Source: Alphaproteobacteria bacterium (GTDB lineage: Bacteria > Pseudomonadota > Alphaproteobacteria > JABSOH01 > JABAAW01). From it: a stretch of 15,401 nt of DNA. Positions 9,758 through 15,401 of this stretch are shown piece by piece (position 1 is the stretch's first letter; the number at the start of each line of letters is the position of its first letter). The notes below the pieces were generated by a model. The model saw only the letters and a list, made by a program, of their open reading frames with translations. It was not told the origin of the DNA and made no database searches. The position numbers and the translations under genes are program-made. The stretch spans positions 1-15,401 of the forward strand of contig JABAAD010000005.1 of NCBI GenBank assembly GCA_014238935.1. Direction: 5' to 3'.

Positions 9758-9785
9758 AAGGAGCAAGCAAGGAGTAAGCAAGGAG
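9758..9785 (+). promoter_or_regulatory. Three tandem Shine-Dalgarno-like motifs before acuI
   Basis: AAGGAG occurs three times at exactly 11-bp intervals (9758-9763, 9769-9774, 9780-9785), within near-repeats of AAGCAAGGAG. The last copy lies 9 nt before the ATG at 9795 and is the likely working ribosome binding site. The other two would be standby sites or relics of a short duplication. Confidence 0.7.
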
Positions 9786-9794
9786 CGTTGCGTC

Positions 9795-10787
9795 ATGAAA
9801 GCGTTAGTTTTGGATTCTGCGGACGGAAAGGAAGTTTCGGCGAGCGTCAAGGATTTGTCGACAAAAGACTTGCCTGCGGGAGAGTTGTTGGTCGAAGTTG
9901 AGGCGAGCGGCTTCAACTACAAGGACGGCATGGCGATACGGGGTTTGGGCAACCTCGTGCGCGAGTATCCGCTTGTGCCTGGGATCGATTTGGCGGGGCG
10001 TGTTTTGGAGAGCGCGAGCGACCTCTTCAAGGCGGGCGACAAAGTGATTGCAACGGGCTTTCGCCTTGGCGAGTGGCACTGGGGAGGATTTGCCGAGCAA
10101 GCACGGTTGACGGAGGCATCGTTTGCGGTCGCCTTGCCGAGCGGCTTTTCGGCGCGCTCGGCGATGGCGTGCGGCACGGCGGCGTTTACCGCCATGCTTG
10201 CCATGGCGCGCTTGCAGGAGGTCGGTGTCAACAAGGACAAGGGAAAAATCTTGGTCACAGGCGCGTCGGGGGGAGTAGGATCGTTTGCAGTGATGTTTTT
10301 TGCGCGCGAGGGTTATGAGGTTGTCGCCTCGACGGGCGGCGAGCACGAGGCGTATCTCAAAAAGCTGGGGGCGAGCGAGGTGATTTCGCGCGACGAGTTC
10401 CAAGAGCCCCTCTCTCCGCGCAAGCCCTTGGAGAAGACGCGCTGGGCGGGTGTTGTCGATTCGGTTGGCGGCGCGCCGCTCGCACGCGTGTTAGCGCAGA
10501 CGCAGGCGCACGGCGCAGTCGCTTCGATCGGCTTGACGGCGGGTTTCAATCTTTCGGGGACGGTGTTGCCGTTTTTGTTGCGCGGAGTTTCTCTGCTGGG
10601 GGTGGATAGCGCGATGTATCCTGCTTCGAAGCGAGCGGCGTTGTGGCAGAAAATTGCAGCGTTGTTTCGGGAGGAGGATTTTGACGAGATCGCGCATATG
10701 CACGGATTGTCGGAGTTGCCGCAGTTGGCGGACGACATTTTGGCGGGCAAAATTCGCGGGCGTGCCGTGATCGACCCGAAGATGTGA
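9795..10787 (+). CDS. acuI: NADPH-dependent acrylyl-CoA reductase (AcuI/YhdH family)
   Basis: This 330-aa protein belongs to the medium-chain dehydrogenase/reductase superfamily. AcuI enzymes reduce acryloyl-CoA to propionyl-CoA with NADPH, detoxifying acrylate or serving 3-hydroxypropionate and DMSP metabolism. It follows the E. coli YhdH pattern closely: FNYKDGMAIRG, YPLVPGIDLAG, GEWHWGGFAEQARL, the GTAAFTAML helix, the cofactor loop VTGASGGVGS, RPLEK-like KPLEKTRWAGVVDSVGG, and the LLGVDSAMYP region near the C-terminus. No structural-zinc cysteine cluster is visible, as expected for this subgroup. The ATG at 9795 is chosen because it matches the family start (MKALVLD) and follows the Shine-Dalgarno motifs; the frame is open to 9714 without support. 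Physiological substrate is inferred from family only. Confidence 0.9.
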   Translation: MKALVLDSADGKEVSASVKDLSTKDLPAGELLVEVEASGFNYKDGMAIRGLGNLVREYPLVPGIDLAGRVLESASDLFKAGDKVIATGFRLGEWHWGGFAEQARLTEASFAVALPSGFSARSAMACGTAAFTAMLAMARLQEVGVNKDKGKILVTGASGGVGSFAVMFFAREGYEVVASTGGEHEAYLKKLGASEVISRDEFQEPLSPRKPLEKTRWAGVVDSVGGAPLARVLAQTQAHGAVASIGLTAGFNLSGTVLPFLLRGVSLLGVDSAMYPASKRAALWQKIAALFREEDFDEIAHMHGLSELPQLADDILAGKIRGRAVIDPKM

Positions 10788-10806
10788 GGGGAGGGGACGA
10801 GGGGCG

Positions 10807-11685
10807 ATGTTTCCTTTTTCGGCGATCGTCTTGATTGGCATGTCGGGTATCGGCAAGACGACGAACGCGGAAAAATACGGGGAGAAGACGACTTGGAACG
10901 AGGCTCGGCAAAAAATGCGCGAGAGCGGAAATTTCCTTTACATTTCTGCGGATAACGAGATTTTCTTTCGTCTTAAAGACAAAGGAGAATTGTTGGATAC
11001 AGAGCTAGCCTATAAGAAGGAGCATGAGAAGGAGCCTGTCGACTTTTTGGCGGAGTATGTCGGCAAGTTCGAAGGGGAGAAGACAAGCGGGGAATTTTTT
11101 AGGAGACAGAAACTTTACAGCGACGCGGAGGAGGAAGATTTGAGGGCATTGCCTTATCTTTTGCGCAGTGCTTATGAAGAACACCCTCGTTTGCCCCACC
11201 CTATTCTCTACGACACGACCGGGAGTTTTTGCGAGGTGTTGAGAAACAGAAGCCACCCTCTCTACCGAGAACTCACAAAGTACGCTCGCATCGTCTACCT
11301 TGAGTGTAGCAAGAAAGAGGAAGAGATTTTGTTGCAAAGGCAAGTAGAGCGTCCCAAGCCCATGGTCTACAATAGGGGCTGCTTTGAGGAGTGGTTGTCG
11401 GACTATCAAAGGCAGAATTCTGTCGCTGAAGAAGACATTGTTCCTGACGACTTTTTGCGATTCGTCTTTCCCAAAGCGATCGCGTATCGCCGTGCGCGTT
11501 ATGAAGAGCTTGCCGATGTTGTCGTTTCGACCATCGAGCTAAAAGCTCTGCCGCAAGGAAATTCTTCTTCGGTCTTTGCGAATGCGTTCATCGCGCTCGT
11601 CAAAGAAAAACTTTCTTCCCGCCCCCCTCCGACACGCAGCAGGGCGCATGAACGACAAACTTTTTCACCAGCAACCCGCCATTAG
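10807..11685 (+). CDS. P-loop kinase-like protein of unknown function
   Basis: I do not recognise a named family for this 292-aa protein. It has a Walker A loop GMSGIGKT (11-18) after a hydrophobic strand. Further on are DTTGS (136-140), a strand RIVYLEC (161-167), a basic lid-like segment around RQVERPKP (178-185), and RARYEELADVVV (229-240). This order resembles the shikimate kinase / NMP-kinase fold, where TGGS and RxPxYxExAD occupy similar places. It is far longer than shikimate kinase (about 170-200 aa) because of a charged insert at about 60-130 and a Ser/Pro/Arg tail. The usual shikimate-site Asp motif is not evident, so the substrate is unknown. The ATG follows GAGGGG, 19 nt after acuI. 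GC is clearly lower (27/60 in row 10981) than the flanks, which hints at foreign origin. Confidence 0.8.
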   Translation: MFPFSAIVLIGMSGIGKTTNAEKYGEKTTWNEARQKMRESGNFLYISADNEIFFRLKDKGELLDTELAYKKEHEKEPVDFLAEYVGKFEGEKTSGEFFRRQKLYSDAEEEDLRALPYLLRSAYEEHPRLPHPILYDTTGSFCEVLRNRSHPLYRELTKYARIVYLECSKKEEEILLQRQVERPKPMVYNRGCFEEWLSDYQRQNSVAEEDIVPDDFLRFVFPKAIAYRRARYEELADVVVSTIELKALPQGNSSSVFANAFIALVKEKLSSRPPPTRSRAHERQTFSPATRH

Positions 11686-11689
11686 TTAT

Positions 11690-11722
11690 CTCACCCTGAC
11701 CTCACCCTGACCTCACCATGAC
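11690..11722 (+). repeat. Three-copy 11-bp tandem repeat containing the gdh start codon
   Basis: CTCACCCTGAC occurs at 11690-11700 and 11701-11711, followed by CTCACCATGAC at 11712-11722. The single C-to-A change in the third copy creates the ATG at 11718. The repeat occupies almost the whole 32-nt gap between the P-loop gene and the dehydrogenase, and no Shine-Dalgarno is visible in it. Confidence 0.85.
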
Positions 11723-14700
11723 CATGTCCTCTTCTCCCGATCCGCTCAGCGACGCGCACCGCGCTTTTCTCAAATCTTGCCGCCTCCAAAGCTGCGCCGC
11801 CTCCAAAGTTTTGTCGAACAACAAAGGCTTCGCTCTCTTCCAAGAACGGCTGACGGCAGAACTCCTTTCGTCCGATCTGTCGCGCATCGATGTGGCAACC
11901 TTCGTGCGCGATGCGGCAACATTGTTCCAAATAGGCTTCGAGCTTGCCCAAAAACCACGCCCGAACCTCAGCAAAGCCCGCGCCTCCGTACGCTTTCTCA
12001 AAGCCGACAGCGACAAAAGCTACGAAGGGACGAAAGGATTCAGCTTCCTCCTGCTGCACGAAAACATGCCGTTCCTTGCCAGCTCGCTTGCAAACCACTT
12101 TGCACGCGAACGACTCTCGGTACAGCGATTCGTCACCGTCGTCGCCTCGCGCGACCTCTTTCAAGGCAATGTCTCGGTCGAGTCCTCGCTGACGCGCGAG
12201 CAACGCCACGACGATCTCGCCGCCGTGCTTGTGCAATGCCACGGCGACGACAGCTCTTCGAGACAACAAGAGATCCAAGCCAATGTCGAGCGCGTGTGCG
12301 CGCGCAACCGCGCCGCCGTCGACGACTGGCAACGCATGCGCGAAGGCATCGATCGCCACGCCCAAGAGTTGCAGCAGAGTTTTGCGAGCGACCTCGCCTC
12401 CGATTCACGAGCCAATCCGACTTTGGAACGACAGGAAGCCATCGATCTCCTGCAGTGGGTGCTGGACGAAAACATGACCTTCCTCGGACTCGCGCGCGAA
12501 GACAAGGGACGCGCCTCGAAAGAAGGGCTGGGTATTCTCGACCAACGCCGCGATGCAGGATTCTCGCCGTGCGAACTTTTTGTCTCCAAGCAGGTGTTCG
12601 ACGACTTCCGCGCGTCGATGGAAAGCGTGGTAATGCTGAAAGCCGACCGCCACGCGCTCGTCCACCGCGATGTGCCGATCGATGTGCTGTTGAGCAAAGA
12701 GGCGTCAGGCGACGGTATCGTGGTGCTGGTAGGGTTGCTCACCTCGAAAGGTGCTTACGCTTCGCTCGAATCGGTACCGTTGTTGCGTCGACAACTGCGC
12801 GCTGTCGGCGCACGGCTGGGCGTCGTTGCGCGTTCGCAAAAAGCCCGTCATGTGCGCAACCTGCTCCAGCTCTATCCGCGCTCGCTGTTGTGGCAAGCTC
12901 CCCTCGACATCTTGTGCCACCACATCGAAGACATGCGCGAAGCCCAACAACGCGGCAATGTCAAACTGCTGCTGTTGCGCACGCAGGGAAAGCTCTCGGC
13001 GGTCGTTTGCATGGCGAAGCAAAACTACGGGGTCGGCATGGAGCGCGTCTTTGCGCGCATTCTTGCGCGCAAGTTGAACGCGCGCGTTCTGACCGAAGGA
13101 GCGATGATCGGCGAGGATGCGCTCGCGCGCGTCCACTTCCGCATCGCGCGTGCCAGCCTTCCTTCGGAGCAAGGTGCCTCGATCGTGCGCGCGATCGAGG
13201 AGGCGCTTGGCAAAGCGGCGCGCTCGGCGGAAGAACGCGTCTCCGCCGCGCTGGAGGCGAGCTTTCCGCCCGACCGTTGTCCTATGCTGCTCGTGCGCTA
13301 CGCGAAAGCCTTTCCCGCAACATACTGGGAGGAAGAGGAAGAATCCGAAGAAGAGCAGGAGCAGACAGGCGACAGCAAGACTTTCGTCGAGGCGCAACTC
13401 GCCCAAGACCTTCAGCTTTGCGAAGAATGCTTTGAGCGCGACGACGGCATCGCTCTTTCGTTCCGCCAACAGAGCGGACACGACCACGCGCTCTCGCTGT
13501 GCGTGCGCGGCGGACTGACGCTCTCCGACCTTGTGCCTATCTTAGAATCGCTCGGCTTCAAGACGCTCACCGAGACACCCTATCATCTTTCATTGCACCT
13601 CTCGCCGGCAAGCGAGGACAACAGCGAGCTCGAGCACGCAACGCTCTACCGCGTCCAACTGGAGGCACGCGCAACGCCCGCCTCCCCCGAAGACCTGCCG
13701 CAGCGATTCGTCGACTGCTTCCAACGCATCCACAAGGGACTTCTGCCCGCCGATTCGTTCAATCGTCTGCTCCTGCTCTGCCGCCTCGATTGGCGCGAGG
13801 TCGCGCTGTTGCGTGCACTCACGCGCTACCTGCGCCAAGCCGCCGTTCCCTTCTCGCAGCAACTGATCGCGGGAGCTCTTGCACGCTCGCCGAACATTGC
13901 CGAAAGCCTTGTCGCCCTCTTCAAGGCGCGCTTGGATCCCTCTTGCGCCGAAAAATCTCGCGTTGATGCCGTTGCCCGCAACAACGCCGTCATCGAAGAG
14001 CAACTCGTCGAGGTCGCCTCGCGCGAGGACGATCGTATCGTACGCCTTCTGCGCCAGACGATCGATGCGATCGCGCGCACCAACTATTTTCACGACAACG
14101 ACGCCTCCAGCGAAACCCTTCTTTCGTTCAAGCTCTTCTCGGACAAGTTGGATTTCCTGCCGAGCCCGCGTCCGTGGCGCGAGATATTTGTTTCCGCTGC
14201 CGACTTCGAGGCGGTGCATCTGCGCTTCGGTCCTGTCGCGCGCGGCGGGTTGCGGTGGTCGGACAGAATCCACGACTTTCGCACCGAAATACTCGGACTG
14301 GTCAAGGCGCAGCGCGTCAAGAACGCCGTCATCGTTCCCGTCGGCGCGAAAGGAGGCTTCGTTCTCAAAGCTCCCGCCTCTGATCCGAAGACTCGACAGC
14401 AACAAGGCGTCTCCTGCTACAAACGCTTCATCGCCGCCATGCTGGACATCAGCGACAACTTGCAGGACGGAAAGGCGGTTCCTCCGCCGCGCACCCAGCG
14501 TTGGGACGGCGACGACTCCTACCTCGTCGTCGCTGCCGACAAGGGCACGGCGACCTTCTCCGACATTGCCAACGACATCGCCATCGAGAAAGGATACTGG
14601 CTGCAAGATGCCTTCGCGTCAGGAGGATCGCTCGGCTACGACCACAAGCAGATGGGCATCACCTCGCGCGGCGCATGGGAGTGCGTCTCAGCCCATTTCC

Positions 14701-15401
14701 GCGAGGCGAGCATCGACAAGAACAAGCCCTTTGCCGTCGTCGCCGTAGGAGACATGGGCGGCGATGTCTTCGGCAACGGCATGCTCTACGCCGAGCAGAT
14801 CGCCCTGATCGCAGCCTTCAACCACAAGCACATCTTTCTCGATCCCGACCCCGACCCCGCTTCGGGCTACGAGGAACGCCGTCGACTCTTCGACGATCCC
14901 GCGAACGCCGGCTGGGACAACTACAACGCCGCTCTGATCTCGAAGGGAGGAGGTGTCTTCCTGCGCAGCGCCAAGAGCGTTCCGATTTCTTCCGAAGTAC
15001 GCGCACGCCTCGACATCGAAACCGCAAGCCTTCCTCCCGACGCTTTGATCAAAAAGATTCTGCAAGCGCGCACCGACCTGCTGTGGTTCGGCGGCATCGG
15101 CACTTTCGTCAAAGCCGAGCGCGAGAACAACGCCGACATCGGAGACCACGCCAACGATTCGACACGCGTCTCAGGAGCGACCTTGCGCACCAAGGTTATC
15201 GGCGAAGGCGCGAACTTGGGCATGACGCAGGCGGGGCGCGTCGAGTTTGCCATCAAGGGGGGGCGATGCAACATGGACGCTATCGACAACTCGGCGGGCG
15301 TCGATTGTTCGGATCACGAGGTCAACATCAAGATTCTAATTGATCAGGTCATGGCTAAGGGTGATTTAACGCAAAAACAACGTAATTCGCTGCTCGCCCA
15401 G
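11718..15401 (+). CDS. gdhB: Large NAD-dependent glutamate dehydrogenase (GDH-180 type), N-terminal part, cut by window edge
   Basis: This enzyme oxidises glutamate to 2-oxoglutarate and ammonium with NAD, feeding the TCA cycle. The frame is open for 1228 codons to the window end; the family is usually about 1600 residues, so roughly the last quarter is missing. The N-terminal regulatory (ACT-like) part shows LLHENMPFLASS (112-123) and WVLDENMTFLGL (247-258). The catalytic part shows GPVARGGLRWSDR (838-850), VKNAVIVPVGAKGG (867-880), with Lys868 and Lys878 matching substrate and catalytic lysines of smaller GDHs, then ADKGTATFSD, FASGGSLGYDHK, VGDMGGDVFGNGM (catalytic Asp probably 1012) and HIFLDPDPD. 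An acidic insert, EEEEESEEEQEQ, lies at 538-549. Starts at 11718 or 11724 are possible; an in-frame TGA at 11697 excludes anything longer. Caulobacter calls its equivalent gdhZ. Confidence 0.93.
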   Translation, partial: MTMSSSPDPLSDAHRAFLKSCRLQSCAASKVLSNNKGFALFQERLTAELLSSDLSRIDVATFVRDAATLFQIGFELAQKPRPNLSKARASVRFLKADSDKSYEGTKGFSFLLLHENMPFLASSLANHFARERLSVQRFVTVVASRDLFQGNVSVESSLTREQRHDDLAAVLVQCHGDDSSSRQQEIQANVERVCARNRAAVDDWQRMREGIDRHAQELQQSFASDLASDSRANPTLERQEAIDLLQWVLDENMTFLGLAREDKGRASKEGLGILDQRRDAGFSPCELFVSKQVFDDFRASMESVVMLKADRHALVHRDVPIDVLLSKEASGDGIVVLVGLLTSKGAYASLESVPLLRRQLRAVGARLGVVARSQKARHVRNLLQLYPRSLLWQAPLDILCHHIEDMREAQQRGNVKLLLLRTQGKLSAVVCMAKQNYGVGMERVFARILARKLNARVLTEGAMIGEDALARVHFRIARASLPSEQGASIVRAIEEALGKAARSAEERVSAALEASFPPDRCPMLLVRYAKAFPATYWEEEEESEEEQEQTGDSKTFVEAQLAQDLQLCEECFERDDGIALSFRQQSGHDHALSLCVRGGLTLSDLVPILESLGFKTLTETPYHLSLHLSPASEDNSELEHATLYRVQLEARATPASPEDLPQRFVDCFQRIHKGLLPADSFNRLLLLCRLDWREVALLRALTRYLRQAAVPFSQQLIAGALARSPNIAESLVALFKARLDPSCAEKSRVDAVARNNAVIEEQLVEVASREDDRIVRLLRQTIDAIARTNYFHDNDASSETLLSFKLFSDKLDFLPSPRPWREIFVSAADFEAVHLRFGPVARGGLRWSDRIHDFRTEILGLVKAQRVKNAVIVPVGAKGGFVLKAPASDPKTRQQQGVSCYKRFIAAMLDISDNLQDGKAVPPPRTQRWDGDDSYLVVAADKGTATFSDIANDIAIEKGYWLQDAFASGGSLGYDHKQMGITSRGAWECVSAHFREASIDKNKPFAVVAVGDMGGDVFGNGMLYAEQIALIAAFNHKHIFLDPDPDPASGYEERRRLFDDPANAGWDNYNAALISKGGGVFLRSAKSVPISSEVRARLDIETASLPPDALIKKILQARTDLLWFGGIGTFVKAERENNADIGDHANDSTRVSGATLRTKVIGEGANLGMTQAGRVEFAIKGGRCNMDAIDNSAGVDCSDHEVNIKILIDQVMAKGDLTQKQRNSLLAQ

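Noticed and set aside
11777..13435. A 552-codon Arg-rich plus-strand frame within the dehydrogenase region
   Set aside because: It is out of frame with the real dehydrogenase, whose conserved motifs run continuously in another frame. The composition is typical of a shifted reading of GC-rich codons.
12705..13487. A 260-codon minus-strand frame opposite the dehydrogenase
   Set aside because: It is an antisense shadow with no domain or ribosome binding site; the plus-strand family match is clear.
13590..14606. A 338-codon minus-strand frame opposite the dehydrogenase
   Set aside because: It is antisense to the conserved catalytic part of the dehydrogenase and has no independent signal or motif.

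Overview
The window looks like a chromosomal segment from an alphaproteobacterium of moderately high GC (about 60% in a hand-counted row of the glutamate dehydrogenase gene). The evidence is the joined str-S10 ribosomal gene order, S3, L23 and EF-Tu with alphaproteobacterial-style motifs, and a large 180-kDa-type NAD-glutamate dehydrogenase. I cannot place it below class level.

Positions 1-9482, minus strand (read right to left): an unbroken translation-machinery operon, rpsL-rpsG-fusA-tuf-rpsJ-rplC-rplD-rplW-rplB-rpsS-rplV-rpsC-rplP-rpmC-rpsQ, with rpsQ cut by the window edge. Genes are tightly packed, with 4-base start/stop overlaps at rplC/rplD, rplD/rplW and rplP/rpmC. A near-consensus sigma-70 promoter sits at 9651-9678, with a leader of about 160 nt before rpsL. 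Several large-subunit proteins are longer than usual (L3 at both ends, L22, L29, slightly L23). L3 also carries Glu where E. coli has the glutamine methylated by PrmB.

Positions 9483-9794: a 312-base divergent intergenic region holding the str promoter, an inverted repeat over its -35 box, a leader hairpin, and three evenly spaced Shine-Dalgarno-like motifs in front of the plus-strand gene.

Positions 9795-15401, plus strand: an AcuI/YhdH-type acrylyl-CoA reductase, then an unassigned P-loop kinase-like protein of clearly lower GC, then the first 1228 codons of the large NAD-glutamate dehydrogenase, which runs off the window. The small gaps (19 and 32 nt) suggest co-transcription. The dehydrogenase start codon lies inside a three-copy 11-bp tandem repeat.

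Most of the window is ordinary housekeeping sequence. I see no mobile element, CRISPR array, tRNA, rRNA or defence system, and no convincing new multi-gene system. The items most worth a second look are the P-loop protein, the enlarged and substituted ribosomal proteins, and the short repeats at gene starts.
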